Shown: positions 51,811 to 62,595, numbered from the stretch's first letter. The stretch: 64,000 nucleotides of DNA from an uncultured Bacteroidaceae bacterium (GCA_944320965.1 CALUJO010000003.1:62001-126000); one strand, 5' to 3'. Numbers and translations are program-made. Notes: a model not told the origin generated them from the sequence alone.

Positions 51811-54432
51811 ATGATGACAGCCAATGAAATCAGAGACTCGTTTAAGAAGTTCTTTGAAGGAAAGAATCATCAGATAGTGCCTTCAGCACCGATGGTGATT
51901 AAGGATGACCCGACATTGATGTTTACAAATGCGGGTATGAACCAGTTTAAGGATATTATCCTTGGTAACCAGCCTATCAAGTTCAGACGAGCCGCGGATT
52001 CACAGAAATGTCTACGAGTAAGTGGAAAGCATAATGACCTTGAAGAAGTGGGTCATGATACATATCATCATACAATGTTTGAAATGCTTGGAAACTGGTC
52101 TTTTGGCGATTATTTCAAGAAAGAAGCAATTTCTTGGGCATGGGAATATCTTGTAGATGTACTGAAACTTTCTCCTGACAGACTTTATGCAACAGTTTTT
52201 GAAGGAAGCCCTGAAGAAGGACTTGAACGCGACAATGAAGCTGCATCCTATTGGGAACAGTTCTTGCCTAAAGAAAGAATAATAAACGGAAACCGTCATG
52301 ACAATTTCTGGGAGATGGGTGATACCGGTCCGTGCGGTCCATGTTCTGAAATCCATATTGACTTGCGAAGCGATGAGGAACGCAAAGCTGTTGACGGTCT
52401 TACACTTGTCAATAAATCACACCCTCAGGTAATAGAAATATGGAACCTTGTGTTCATGCAGTATAACCGCAAGGCTGATGGTTCTCTTGAACCGCTTCCA
52501 AACAAGGTTATTGATACCGGTATGGGATTTGAACGTCTTTGTATGGCTTTACAGGGAAAGACATCAAACTATGATACTGATGTATTCCAGCCAATGATTC
52601 AGGCAATTGCTGCAATGGCTGGCAAGAAATACGGAGATGATCCTAAGGCTGATATCGCAATGCGTGTTATTGCCGACCATATCCGTACAATTGCATTCTC
52701 TATAACTGACGGTCAGCTGCCTTCAAATGCAAAAGCCGGATACGTTATCCGTCGAATCCTTCGCCGTGCGGTAAGATACGGATACACATTCCTTGGACAG
52801 AAGAGTGCGTTTATGTACAAACTTATTCCTGTACTGGTTGCAAATATGGGTGAAGCATATCCCGAACTTGTAGCACAGCAGAATCTTATTGTTAAAGTGC
52901 TGAAAGAAGAAGAGGATGCATTCCTTCGTACTCTTGAAACAGGTATTAAACTGCTTGACAAGATTTCTAATGAGGCCGTTGCTGCCGGAAAGAAATCCAT
53001 AAGCGGAAAAGATGCCTTTACATTATATGATACATACGGATTCCCTCTTGACCTTACAGAACTTATCCTCAGAGAGAAAGGCCTTGATGTTGAACTTGAA
53101 GAATTCAATGCCGAGATGCAGAAACAGAAGGAACGCGCCCGTAATGCCGCTTCTGTTGAAACCGGCGACTGGGTGGTTCTTCATGAAGGAACAACAGAGT
53201 TTGTGGGTTATGACTATACCGAATATGACGCAAGAATCCTTCGTTACCGTCAGATAAAGCAGAAGAACAGTACTTTCTATCAAATTGTATTGGACAAGAC
53301 TCCTTTCTATGCAGAAATGGGTGGTCAGGTAGGTGACAAAGGTGTACTTGTAAGTGAATTTGAAACAATAGAGATTCTTGATACAAAACGTGAAAACAAT
53401 CTTCCTGTTCATGTTGCAAAACAGTTGCCGGCACATCCTGAAGCTGAGTTTATGGCTTGCGTAGATGTTGAAAAACGTCGTGCATGTGCTGCAAACCATA
53501 CTGCAACTCACCTTTTACATGCTGCGTTGCGTGAAGTGCTGGGTGAACATGTTGAACAGAAAGGTTCTCTTGTTACTCCGGAAATGTTAAGATTTGACTT
53601 TTCACACTTCCAGAAAGTTACAGACGAACAGCTGCGTCAGGTTGAAAGAATTGTAAATGCTAAGATAAGATTGAATATTCCATTGAACGAGTATCGTAAC
53701 ATGCCAATTGCAGAAGCAAAGGAAATGGGTGCTATGGCTTTGTTCGGAGAAAAATATGGAGATGAAGTCCGTGTGGTATGCTTTGGAAGCTCTGTGGAAC
53801 TTTGTGGTGGTGTACATGCACAGGCAACAGGTGAAATCGGTATGTTGCGCATCGTTTCTGAAAGTTCTGTTGCTGCAGGTGTACGTCGTATTGAAGCATA
53901 TACAGGAGCAAGGGTTGAGGAAATGCTTGATGTAATTCAGGATACAATGTCACAGCTTGCATCAATGTTTAACAATGCTCCTGATCTTGTTGGTGCAATA
54001 CGCAAGCATATTGAAGAAAATGCCGGACTTAAGAAACAGGTTGAAGAATTTGTCAAGGAAAAGACAGCAATGGTTAAGGCTAAACTTCTTGATAATGTAC
54101 GTGAATTTAACGGTCTTAAGATTGTTACTTTGAATTCTTTGATGCCTGCAAATATTGTCAAGGACCTTGCATTCCAGATTAGAGGTGAGATTTCTGATAA
54201 CCTGTTGTTTGTAGCAGGAACAGTAGATGCCGGCAAACCAATGCTTACGGTTATGATTTCGGACAATCTTGTTGAAAGAGGTCTCAATGCAGGAGCTCTT
54301 GTAAAAGAGGCTGCAAAACTTATACAAGGTGGCGGTGGCGGTCAGAAGCATTTTGCTACTGCCGGTGGAAAGAATCCTGATGGATTGAGTGCTGCTGTTG
54401 ACAAAGTTCTTGAGATGGCAGGTGCTTGCTAA
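51811..54432 (+). CDS. alaS: Alanyl-tRNA synthetase
   Basis: An 873-aa class II synthetase charging tRNA-Ala. The catalytic domain (about 1-250) has [15 protein letters not shown] and the class II motifs around [13 protein letters not shown]. The editing domain (about 550-700) contains the zinc ligands in [11 protein letters not shown] and the [13 protein letters not shown] motif, both intact. The C-terminal oligomerisation domain ends with [15 protein letters not shown]. Length is normal. The start may be 51811 or 51814 (consecutive ATGs). It is divergent from the M23 peptidase gene and ends with a perfect terminator. Confidence 0.97.
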   Translation: MMTANEIRDSFKKFFEGKNHQIVPSAPMVIKDDPTLMFTNAGMNQFKDIILGNQPIKFRRAADSQKCLRVSGKHNDLEEVGHDTYHHTMFEMLGNWSFGDYFKKEAISWAWEYLVDVLKLSPDRLYATVFEGSPEEGLERDNEAASYWEQFLPKERIINGNRHDNFWEMGDTGPCGPCSEIHIDLRSDEERKAVDGLTLVNKSHPQVIEIWNLVFMQYNRKADGSLEPLPNKVIDTGMGFERLCMALQGKTSNYDTDVFQPMIQAIAAMAGKKYGDDPKADIAMRVIADHIRTIAFSITDGQLPSNAKAGYVIRRILRRAVRYGYTFLGQKSAFMYKLIPVLVANMGEAYPELVAQQNLIVKVLKEEEDAFLRTLETGIKLLDKISNEAVAAGKKSISGKDAFTLYDTYGFPLDLTELILREKGLDVELEEFNAEMQKQKERARNAASVETGDWVVLHEGTTEFVGYDYTEYDARILRYRQIKQKNSTFYQIVLDKTPFYAEMGGQVGDKGVLVSEFETIEILDTKRENNLPVHVAKQLPAHPEAEFMACVDVEKRRACAANHTATHLLHAALREVLGEHVEQKGSLVTPEMLRFDFSHFQKVTDEQLRQVERIVNAKIRLNIPLNEYRNMPIAEAKEMGAMALFGEKYGDEVRVVCFGSSVELCGGVHAQATGEIGMLRIVSESSVAAGVRRIEAYTGARVEEMLDVIQDTMSQLASMFNNAPDLVGAIRKHIEENAGLKKQVEEFVKEKTAMVKAKLLDNVREFNGLKIVTLNSLMPANIVKDLAFQIRGEISDNLLFVAGTVDAGKPMLTVMISDNLVERGLNAGALVKEAAKLIQGGGGGQKHFATAGGKNPDGLSAAVDKVLEMAGAC

Positions 54433-54742
54433 ATAAGCATAAAACATATACTTAAACGGTATTCCATTTTGGTGTGGAATACCGTTTTTTTTTGTTCTAA
54501 TAAATGCTGGTTGTGTAGTATTTAATAAAATATTGCCATTGTTTCAGGGTATATAATGACAAGTTTGGTTTCTTGTTATTGTGTATTATAGTATCATTAA
54601 TGTATATTACTGTTATTTTCTGCTTGATGATATAATAGTATACCATTATTATACCATAGGATAATTATGAAATAGGTAATTTTCAAACCGATATATATTT
54701 TTGCTTCATCGTTATTTTAACTGTTTAATTGTTTATAATATC
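54433..54742. other. 310-bp region between alaS and the glycosidase-like gene
   Basis: No gene is supported. It contains the alaS terminator, a possible operator ATAGTATAC (54635-54643), and a -7-like TATTTTTG (54696-54703) about 40 bp before the ATG at 54743. No -33 element is seen. Confidence 0.6.
54454..54492 (+). terminator. alaS terminator
   Basis: AAACGGTATTCCA (54454-54466) pairs perfectly with TGGAATACCGTTT (54475-54487) and is followed by a T-run. Confidence 0.92.
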
Positions 54743-57166
54743 ATGAAGAAAAGATTTTTAAGTTCGTTGTTTGTGCTGTCCGCATTTTCTTTGGGCAGTA
54801 TGGCTGTTGGGATTGATTTTAAGGTTTCCGGAGATGCTGAAAACGGTTATTATGTTAATCTGACTGATGGTAAAAGAATAATCTCTGATAATTCAGTTAA
54901 CGGGGAACTGTGTCTTTATTTGGACAATGAGGATTATTCCGTACGCGAGGAGTTGAAAAACTGGAAAGCAACTAGTATAGAAAATTCAGGTGACAGTATT
55001 GTTCTGTCAGGCAAGGTATATCTGAAGAAGCTGGAAACATATCTGAATCTTAAAGTTATATATAAGAAGCTGAGCGATGATCTGATTGAAAAGAGAATAG
55101 AGTTGGATCAGAACAATATTCCTTTTCTTTATTATTCTGTAGGTACTTCAATAAGTCCTGGAGAGCAGAAAGTGACATTCTGGAGCTTTGATGATAATGA
55201 CAATCAGGGTGGAATAGTCCATGAAACATATCCTGCTGCAGGTTATATGCTGGATGAAAATACTGCAGTAGGTATTCTTACTGATGCCGGTAACAGGAAT
55301 AAATGGACAAGGAATATCCGACGCCGACCGTCAAAGCAGGGAGAAGTAGGTTTCAGGGCCATAAGAGAAATTTGTGATGCCGGTCTGATAAGGATATCTG
55401 ATGCTGATGAAATAAAAAACGGAAGTTCATTTGTAAAATTTACATTTGGAGAGGTTTCTGATTTCAATCATCCCGAATCCATTTATTCATATGAAATTCC
55501 TTCAGTTAAAGAATGGAAATCAATTAATGGGGCAGAATGCCATAAAAAGGGCGATGTTTACATAATAGAAGGCAAAAAAGCTACTTCAGGTTGGGCCGGT
55601 ATGAAAATACCTTTTGGGCTTAAAGACGGATTCTATACAATAAGGTTTAAACACAAGTCTTCAAATCCAATATCTTTGAAATTGTGGAAAGGTGAAGGTA
55701 CTGATAACATAGATGTTGCCGGTCTTCATTATCAGACCGATATAAAATCTTCATCTGAACAATGGGTAGAGCAAGAAGAGACTGTCTTTATAGCAAATAT
55801 GGAAGATGAAACGGCTTATCTTCTGATAGCGTCATCTTCAATTTCTTCAGGAAGTGATTATAAGCTAGAAGTAAAGGATTTGGAAATAGTACGTTCCGAT
55901 GCTGCTGAATATGCCTATCATAGATTGGAACAGGGCCAAAAAGAGATAAAGAAGGTTTTTGTTTTTGCGACTGAGGCTGAAAATACGTTGCATGATTTGC
56001 GTTTGGCATCACAAGTTTATCTTGCTGACGGACTTGGATTTAAGGGCTCGGTTGAGGAAAAGTGTATCTATTCATGTTATCAGATGCTTGTATGGATAAC
56101 AAGCAGGAATAATTTTTCTCCATTGAATGTTCCAAGCATAAATTATGCTCCGGATATGTATAACAGAGATTCTTTTTGGAGCATGATGGGAGTATATGAT
56201 AAAGAAACGTCAGAAAATATATTTAACCAGTGGGCTTCAACCCAGGATGAGAGAGGAGCTATAGGCACGATAATAACTCCTTGTATGGGTAGCACGGAAG
56301 TAAAGGGCAATGATGCAACTTTGGAATTTTTGTGGTATGCTTTGGTTAACCACAGACTTTACAATACTCCTTTACAGATGGATAAGCTGGAAAAAGCCTT
56401 TAATTTCTGTCTGAACGAATTTGATCCTGATGGAGACGGTATATGCAGCGCCGAATTTGTTTTAGGCCAGAATGATGTTGTTGAATATCCGGACAAGACA
56501 TCAGGGCTTGCAGTAAACCAGGGTATGTTTGCCGTTACATTGCAGGTTGCAAGAGAACTTGGTTTCCCTGTAAGTGAGGAATATATCGAAAAGGCTTGTC
56601 TGAATTACCGTGACTTTTATGACAGCGAGAGAGGTTATCTTATTGACAACAGAATGTTCCCTTATTCAATAACTTTCAATTCCCTGTTGCCTGAATTTGT
56701 GTCATGGTGGCTGTTTGACAAACCTATTCTGACTTCAGAGATGGTTATAAATACATTGGAGAAAATACCCTACAGAAACGGTTATTCGCCGATTATTGCG
56801 CATGTTGAAGATTTGTATTTTACAATGGAGAACAAACCTTTCTCACCTGGTATGTTCTGGGACAACGGTATTTATTACAATGCCGGCAGCTGGATGCGCG
56901 AAGAAATATGCGGATATGTTGCCGGTATGAAGCATGGTTGGAAGGATGCTGAACGCAGAATAAAAGAAAGGCTTAATGTTGAAATTACGCTCAATCCGGA
57001 TGAACCTTTCAGCCATGAGTTTCTTCCTTATGATTTGAATGTACCGGGCTGTTGGTGGCCAAGTACAAGAGTCTTTTCATGGAATGTCTTTGTCTTGAGA
57101 GCGTTGGAAGTTGCAGGACTTAGAACTCCGGATCAGGATCCTGATTATAACAGATTTATAAAATAA
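54743..57166 (+). CDS. Secreted six-hairpin-type glycosidase-like protein, family not recognised
   Basis: An 807-aa exported protein from the ATG at 54743, which begins a signal peptide (about 1-22). The N-terminal half (about 25-390) is beta-rich, with a sandwich-like domain near 245-385. The C-terminal half (about 400-800) has the alternating helices and aromatic loops of (alpha/alpha)6 barrels, for example APDMYNRDSFWSMMGVYD, LEFLWYALVNHRLY, GMFWDNGIYYNAGSWMREE and GCWWPSTRVFSWN. Acidic residues in those loops could be catalytic. I cannot assign a CAZy family. Its neighbours (hybrid regulator, GH130, MFS) suggest a role in taking apart a mannose-containing or related glycan. A terminator follows. 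Confidence 0.7.
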   Translation: MKKRFLSSLFVLSAFSLGSMAVGIDFKVSGDAENGYYVNLTDGKRIISDNSVNGELCLYLDNEDYSVREELKNWKATSIENSGDSIVLSGKVYLKKLETYLNLKVIYKKLSDDLIEKRIELDQNNIPFLYYSVGTSISPGEQKVTFWSFDDNDNQGGIVHETYPAAGYMLDENTAVGILTDAGNRNKWTRNIRRRPSKQGEVGFRAIREICDAGLIRISDADEIKNGSSFVKFTFGEVSDFNHPESIYSYEIPSVKEWKSINGAECHKKGDVYIIEGKKATSGWAGMKIPFGLKDGFYTIRFKHKSSNPISLKLWKGEGTDNIDVAGLHYQTDIKSSSEQWVEQEETVFIANMEDETAYLLIASSSISSGSDYKLEVKDLEIVRSDAAEYAYHRLEQGQKEIKKVFVFATEAENTLHDLRLASQVYLADGLGFKGSVEEKCIYSCYQMLVWITSRNNFSPLNVPSINYAPDMYNRDSFWSMMGVYDKETSENIFNQWASTQDERGAIGTIITPCMGSTEVKGNDATLEFLWYALVNHRLYNTPLQMDKLEKAFNFCLNEFDPDGDGICSAEFVLGQNDVVEYPDKTSGLAVNQGMFAVTLQVARELGFPVSEEYIEKACLNYRDFYDSERGYLIDNRMFPYSITFNSLLPEFVSWWLFDKPILTSEMVINTLEKIPYRNGYSPIIAHVEDLYFTMENKPFSPGMFWDNGIYYNAGSWMREEICGYVAGMKHGWKDAERRIKERLNVEITLNPDEPFSHEFLPYDLNVPGCWWPSTRVFSWNVFVLRALEVAGLRTPDQDPDYNRFIK

Positions 57167-57213
57167 TTTTTTCCCTTTCCTTATAAGTAAATGGCCTAAG
57201 CCAAAATTAATGT

Positions 57214-57248
57214 AAACCGGGATAAGGCGTTATCCCGGTTTCTTTTTT
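57214..57248 (+). terminator. Terminator after the glycosidase-like gene
   Basis: AAACCGGGATAA (57214-57225) pairs perfectly with TTATCCCGGTTT (57230-57241), followed by CTTTTTT. It lies between convergent genes. Confidence 0.9.
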
Positions 57249-57293
57249 ATAAACAGGATAATTTATGCAGTCAGCCCTAATACTGACCATTAT

Positions 57294-60200
57294 CTATTTG
57301 TTTTTCTCCTTTTCTTTTGTCCTGAAGTCTTTTGGCGAGCAATTATGTATTTTTGCGAATTCTCTGTAAAAATAAGCCTTGTTGTGGAATCCGCATTCAA
57401 GCATGATTTCCTGTATTGTCTTATCCGTATGTATAAGCATGTTTTCTGCCTGTTTTAATCTGTAAGTTCTAATAAAGTCTCCAGGTGTTGTCTGGGCTAT
57501 TTGTTTTATTTTTCTGTACAGTTGTATTCTGCTTATCATCAAATCCTGTGCCAGTGCATCCTGATTGTAGTTCTCATCGTTGTAGTTTTTGCTCAGAACT
57601 TCTATTACGTTATCTATAAATTGTTTGTCGTCTTTGCTTACAATGTTGTCATTGTATTTCTCTTTATATGCTGTTGATGATTCCGAGAAGGTTCTCATCA
57701 GGTCTTTGTTATAAAGCAGTCTGTCGACAGCAGCTTTAAGATACCTTGGATGGAATGGCTTGTTTATGAAAAAGCTTGCGCCGGTTTCCAACATTGCAAT
57801 CTGGTTTTCAATACTTGATTTGCTTGAAAGAATAATTATAGGTATATACTTTGTCTGCTCGTCATCCTTTATTTTTGATATGAGTTCCGTTCCGCTCATT
57901 TTAGGCATTACGATATCACAAATGATGAGGCTCGGGATTGTTGTCTTTAATGTTTCTATGGCTTCCAGACCGTTTGCAGCTCCAATAGTTTCGTAGTCAG
58001 CGCCTAGTATATCTTTTATCAGGTTAATGATATCAGGTTGGTCGTCTACTATCAGAATTGTAGGCTTCTGTTTGTCGAACAGTTTTTTTGTCTTGAACTG
58101 TATTTCTTTTTTTACAATTGTGGTCTGTATCTCTTCTTTGGCCTTTTGAGGAAGTGTTACAATAAAAGAAGTGTAGTCGTTTACTTCACTTTTCACTGTA
58201 ATCTTTCCGCCAAGAAGATTTACGAGGTCTTTGCACAATGCAAGTCCTATACCGTTTCTTGTTGTCATTCCCTGTGACATTTTACTTTCGTAATTGTCCA
58301 GAATAGTGAAGCGGTTGAATATGTTTGGTAAATCATCCGGACGGATTCCTGGACCAGAGTTCTTGCATTCAAACATAAGCTGCCCGTTGTTGTCCAATTG
58401 GGCTGTTACTGCAATGTCTCCTTCATTAGGGGTATATTTCATTGCATTTGAAAGCAGGTTGAATATTATTTTTTCAAGCATGCTTCTGTCAGTGACCCAT
58501 GCTGGGATGTTACTTGCCAAATTTAATTTTATTTCGATTTTCTTTGATTCTGCAATATCAAGAAAATTATCGCATGTACATTTTATGAGTTCATTTACAT
58601 CGACTTCGGTGAGCTGTATCTGCAGGTGCCCTGTATCTGCTTTTCTGAATTCCATCAATTCCTGGATTTGTCTGTGCATTCTTTCCGCATTCTGATGTAT
58701 TGTGAGCAACTGTTTTCTTTCTTTTGAATCGCAAGGCTGTTCGGTGAATATCTGTTCGACAGCTCCGTATATAAGTGTTATTGAATTGGAAAATTCATGG
58801 GCGATGTTTGTGAAAAAACGCAGTTTTGCCTGATGTATTTCTTCCTTTTTAATTTTTTCCTGTTTTTCCATTTCAAGGGCGTGTCTCATTACAAGCTTGC
58901 TTTTCTTTATTTTATAGAAAATTACAGATGAGGCAATAAACACTAATATGTATATACTTATAGCCCATCCTGTCCTCCAGAGCGGTGGCGATATTCTAAG
59001 TTCCAGTGTTTGTGGCATATCCCATACCTGGTCGGCATTGCTTGCTTTTATTTCAATTTTGTATTTGTTTGGAGAAAGACCGTTAAGAATAATTTTTCTG
59101 GAATTTCCTATTTGTATCCATTGTTCTTTTGTCTTATTTTCCAGCATGTTATCTGCCTTTACTATTCTGTAGACAATTTGACATTTATTGTTGTCTATGT
59201 AATCTGTAATAGACAGCGATATGCTGATGGAAGTTGTCTTATAGCTTGTATTGATAATATTATCTTCAGGTATATATAAGTTGTTGTCTATTTTTATGTT
59301 GTCAATAATAAGATTTGGTTTGAAGCTCTTCTCTCTCATCAGTTGCGGATATATAATATTGAATCCGTTAACTCCTCCGAAATATATTTCGTCTTTTGCC
59401 TTGTTTGCATATCCTGCTCCGTCAGAGAATTCGTTGTTTTGCAATCCGTCCTCATAGTAAAAGTTCGTAATTTGCTTTGTATGTGAATTTATTCTTGAAA
59501 TACCATTACTGGTGCTGACCCATATATTTCCGTTATTGTCTTCTTCTATGGCATGTATATTGGAGTTTGCCAATCCGGAATTTTCATTCAGGGTGGTGAA
59601 TTTTTCCTCACCAGTGGAATCTGTAGAGAGTATGCTTATGCCAGAACTGCTGCCAATCCATATTCGGCCGGAGTTGTCTTTGTGCAATACTGTAAGGTCA
59701 TTGCTGCATATTGAATTTTCATTTTGAGGAATACATCTGAAAGATTCAAAAGTTTCTGTTTGCAGGTCAAAGATATTAAGTCCTCCGCCTCTTGTTGCAA
59801 TCCATAGCTTGTTGTTGTCTTTAAGTATATCATAAATGATATTGCTGTTTATAGATCCTGATTCTTCGGATTGCTTGGTATGTTTGAATTGTTTTATATG
59901 TCTGACATTTTTGCTTTTGTCAAGTTCAATTTTAAATAGTCCTTCTCCGCTTGTTCCAACATAAACGGTTAAAGAATCTGCTTGTATTATGCTATAGATT
60001 GAATATATTTTTTCGCTGTTCTCAATATTGGCGGTATTCAATGTCTTTAGACTATTTGATTTATAATCAAAATATTTAATTCCAGGACCGTCTGTTCCTA
60101 TCCACAGGCAGTTGTCTCCATTACTTAGTTCAAGTACCGAATTGTGTGTCTTTCCTGCTCCTACATTGTAGTTGGCAGTGACCTTATTGTTTTTTATAAG

Positions 60201-61304
60201 AGTCAGTCCGCCTCCTTTGGAGCCAATCCATAAGTTGTTGTCTTTATCTTTGAATATTGCTCTGATAGGATATTGGCCCATTTCTGTTGTCTGCCCTGTG
60301 TTGAATTTTTCTATGAATTTTGAAATATGAAAATGTTTAATAACTCCTTTCCCATCTGTTCCTGCCCATATGATATCCTGACTGCCTGAAAAGACGGACA
60401 AAACGGATATTTCCTTTTCAATGGTTGTTATTATATGATCAAAACTAATAGAATAGCATCCGTCAGTTGTTCCTATTATAATATTGCTTTTGTTGAAATA
60501 AGCGTCATTTAATGTTCCGTTTATTTTGATTTTTGTTGTTTTAAGTTCTGGTGTTTGGGATAACAGCTCGATATATCCCAGATAATTGTCTGAAGAGAAC
60601 CATACATTATTGTTTCTGTCATAGAATATGTCTTCTATATTATCTGGTAGTTTTATTCTATATACCATTTCGGCTTCATGCTTGTCGGAAATTGCTATTT
60701 TCAATAAGTCTCCGTTTGTCTCCTGTAGCCAAAGGTTATCATTATTGTCGAAAAATACTTTTTTTGCTCCTTTGTATTTGCTGCTGTTTTTGATTACAAC
60801 CGGTATAAATACATTTTCTTTTTTATTATATATGTATAGTGTACTTCCTTTGAATGTTGCAACTATAATTCCTTTTTTGCTTACATCGCATGAAAACGAT
60901 TTTTCCTGATATATGTATGGGTTATTGTATCCAAGGAAGAAATGCTCAAACCTTTCTGTTTTTTTGTCCATCCTGTTTATTCCATAATCTGTTGTTATCC
61001 AAAGATATTCATCATTTTCTTCGGCAATTGAGCGTATTACATGATGAGAAATGGAATTTGGATCGTTGCTTTGTGGTCTGTATTGTCTGAATGTATTTCC
61101 GTCATATTTGTTCAGTCCGTCCCATGTGCCGAACCACATAATTCCGTTTCTGTCCTGAAATATAGTATTTACGGAACTGTTGCTTAATCCATCATTGTTG
61201 CTCAGAATTTTGTTCTGATAAGAAAACATTTCTGCATTGGATAATGTTGGATATGAAAAAATAACAATAATAAACAGTAATTTGATATAAAAATTTAAAA
61301 TCAT
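57294..61304 (-). CDS. Hybrid two-component system sensor/regulator (HTCS)
   Basis: A 1,336-aa one-protein signalling system. A signal-anchor segment is followed by a periplasmic two-bladed set of beta-propeller repeats (about 30-690, many Trp-Ile-Gly or Leu-Trp-Ile repeats), a Y_Y_Y domain (about 700-770) and a membrane segment (about 780-800). The cytoplasmic part has a HisKA domain with H836 in FFTNIAHEFSNS, an HATPase (about 935-1,045, NAMKYTPNEG), a receiver with D1130 in LIICDIVMPKM, and an AraC-type HTH (about 1,215-1,330). Such proteins sense oligosaccharides in the periplasm and activate nearby utilisation genes. The H-box lacks the usual Arg/Lys-Thr-Pro-Leu after HEF. It lies between the glycosidase-like gene and the GH130 gene. 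Confidence 0.95.
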   Translation of the reverse strand: MILNFYIKLLFIIVIFSYPTLSNAEMFSYQNKILSNNDGLSNSSVNTIFQDRNGIMWFGTWDGLNKYDGNTFRQYRPQSNDPNSISHHVIRSIAEENDEYLWITTDYGINRMDKKTERFEHFFLGYNNPYIYQEKSFSCDVSKKGIIVATFKGSTLYIYNKKENVFIPVVIKNSSKYKGAKKVFFDNNDNLWLQETNGDLLKIAISDKHEAEMVYRIKLPDNIEDIFYDRNNNVWFSSDNYLGYIELLSQTPELKTTKIKINGTLNDAYFNKSNIIIGTTDGCYSISFDHIITTIEKEISVLSVFSGSQDIIWAGTDGKGVIKHFHISKFIEKFNTGQTTEMGQYPIRAIFKDKDNNLWIGSKGGGLTLIKNNKVTANYNVGAGKTHNSVLELSNGDNCLWIGTDGPGIKYFDYKSNSLKTLNTANIENSEKIYSIYSIIQADSLTVYVGTSGEGLFKIELDKSKNVRHIKQFKHTKQSEESGSINSNIIYDILKDNNKLWIATRGGGLNIFDLQTETFESFRCIPQNENSICSNDLTVLHKDNSGRIWIGSSSGISILSTDSTGEEKFTTLNENSGLANSNIHAIEEDNNGNIWVSTSNGISRINSHTKQITNFYYEDGLQNNEFSDGAGYANKAKDEIYFGGVNGFNIIYPQLMREKSFKPNLIIDNIKIDNNLYIPEDNIINTSYKTTSISISLSITDYIDNNKCQIVYRIVKADNMLENKTKEQWIQIGNSRKIILNGLSPNKYKIEIKASNADQVWDMPQTLELRISPPLWRTGWAISIYILVFIASSVIFYKIKKSKLVMRHALEMEKQEKIKKEEIHQAKLRFFTNIAHEFSNSITLIYGAVEQIFTEQPCDSKERKQLLTIHQNAERMHRQIQELMEFRKADTGHLQIQLTEVDVNELIKCTCDNFLDIAESKKIEIKLNLASNIPAWVTDRSMLEKIIFNLLSNAMKYTPNEGDIAVTAQLDNNGQLMFECKNSGPGIRPDDLPNIFNRFTILDNYESKMSQGMTTRNGIGLALCKDLVNLLGGKITVKSEVNDYTSFIVTLPQKAKEEIQTTIVKKEIQFKTKKLFDKQKPTILIVDDQPDIINLIKDILGADYETIGAANGLEAIETLKTTIPSLIICDIVMPKMSGTELISKIKDDEQTKYIPIIILSSKSSIENQIAMLETGASFFINKPFHPRYLKAAVDRLLYNKDLMRTFSESSTAYKEKYNDNIVSKDDKQFIDNVIEVLSKNYNDENYNQDALAQDLMISRIQLYRKIKQIAQTTPGDFIRTYRLKQAENMLIHTDKTIQEIMLECGFHNKAYFYREFAKIHNCSPKDFRTKEKEKNK

Positions 61305-61548
61305 ATTCCCGGTTTTAGTCTTTTATGGTTTCAAAGATAAAAATTATTTAGTAAACAATACCATAAAAAGTATATTATAATTTATTTGTAGTATGTTATT
61401 ATTTCATTAACATTCCTGTAAGTATAGTATACAACTTTGAAATTGATGGAGAATGCTGTTTTTTAATTAGGAATTACTTTCGTGGCGTGATTTTAAATAA
61501 TTCATTATTCTTACTGATTATATAATAAATAATTTAATAAATAACATT
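61305..61548. promoter_or_regulatory. Divergent regulatory region between HTCS and GH130 genes
   Basis: On the minus strand TATCTTTG (complement of 61332-61339) is a -7 candidate for the HTCS gene. On the + strand ATAGTATAC (61424-61432) lies 117 bp before the GH130 ATG and repeats a 9-mer found 100 bp before the glycosidase-like gene. No full + promoter was identified. Confidence 0.45.
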
Positions 61549-62595
61549 ATGGATATAGCAAAAAGAAATTCAAGTAATCCTATTTTAAGACCATCAGATT
61601 TGAAAGCTGGTATAGAAGGGATGGAAATTGTTTGTTTATTGAATCCCGGAGTTTTTCGTATGAATGGAAAGACATGGCTGTTGCTAAGAGTTGCAGAACG
61701 TCCTAAACAGATAGAAGGAAAAATAAGCTTCCCTGTCTATAATGATAAAGGCGAAATAGTTGTGTTGAATTTTGATATGGATGATCCTGATCTTGATGCT
61801 TCAGATCCTAGAGTTATAATGTATAAGGGAAAGAATTACCTTACTACTATGTCATATTTAAGACTGGTATGCAGTGATGATGGTATTAATTTTTATGAAG
61901 ATCCTGCTTATCCGCCAATATTCGGTCAAGGCCAACTTGAATCTTTTGGTATAGAAGACTGTCGTGTGGCTACTATGGAAGATGGTTATTTCCTGACTTT
62001 TACAGAAGTATCTTCAGTTGCTGTAGGAGTCGGTCTTATTGAAACTAAAGATTTTAAGAACTATACCCGTCATGGAATGATATTTCCCCCTCATAATAAA
62101 GATTGTGCTGTTTGGGAAGAAAAAGTTGGTGGAATGTATTATGCATTCCACCGCCCGAGCAGTCCTGAGTTAGGTGGTAACTATATTTGGCTTGCAGAAA
62201 GTCCAGATCGTGTACATTGGGGCAAGCATGTATGCATTGCAACAACAAGACCGGGAATGTGGGACTCTGTCAGAGTCGGTGCCGGTGCTGCTCCTATAAG
62301 AACTGAAAAAGGATGGTTGGAAATTTATCATGGAGCTAACGCTGAAAACAGATATTGCCTTGGTGCATTGCTTCTTGACTTGAATGATCCAACAAAAGTT
62401 CTGGCAAGAAGTGAAGAACCTATTATGGAGCCGATTGCTGATTATGAACAGACAGGATTCTTTGGAAATGTAGTCTTTACAAACGGTCAGATTGTGGAAG
62501 GTGATAAAGTGACAATTTATTATGGAGCAAGTGATGAAGTAATCTGTTCTGCTGAATTCTCAATAAATGAAATACTTTCTTCTTTAAATGTTTAA
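61549..62595 (+). CDS. GH130-family beta-mannoside phosphorylase or mannosidase
   Basis: A 348-aa five-bladed beta-propeller enzyme of family GH130. These enzymes act on beta-mannosides either by phosphorolysis (releasing mannose 1-phosphate) or by hydrolysis of beta-1,2-mannosides. The conserved GIEDCRVATMEDGYFLTFT stretch carries D137, the expected catalytic Asp; the phosphorylase form of this motif usually reads Glu-Asp-Pro-Arg, so the Cys at 138 is of note. The AFHRPSSPELGGNYIWLAES block and IYHGANAENRYCLGALLLD are also conserved. No signal peptide is seen, so it is cytoplasmic. The MFS gene follows 11 bp later. Confidence 0.9.
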   Translation: MDIAKRNSSNPILRPSDLKAGIEGMEIVCLLNPGVFRMNGKTWLLLRVAERPKQIEGKISFPVYNDKGEIVVLNFDMDDPDLDASDPRVIMYKGKNYLTTMSYLRLVCSDDGINFYEDPAYPPIFGQGQLESFGIEDCRVATMEDGYFLTFTEVSSVAVGVGLIETKDFKNYTRHGMIFPPHNKDCAVWEEKVGGMYYAFHRPSSPELGGNYIWLAESPDRVHWGKHVCIATTRPGMWDSVRVGAGAAPIRTEKGWLEIYHGANAENRYCLGALLLDLNDPTKVLARSEEPIMEPIADYEQTGFFGNVVFTNGQIVEGDKVTIYYGASDEVICSAEFSINEILSSLNV

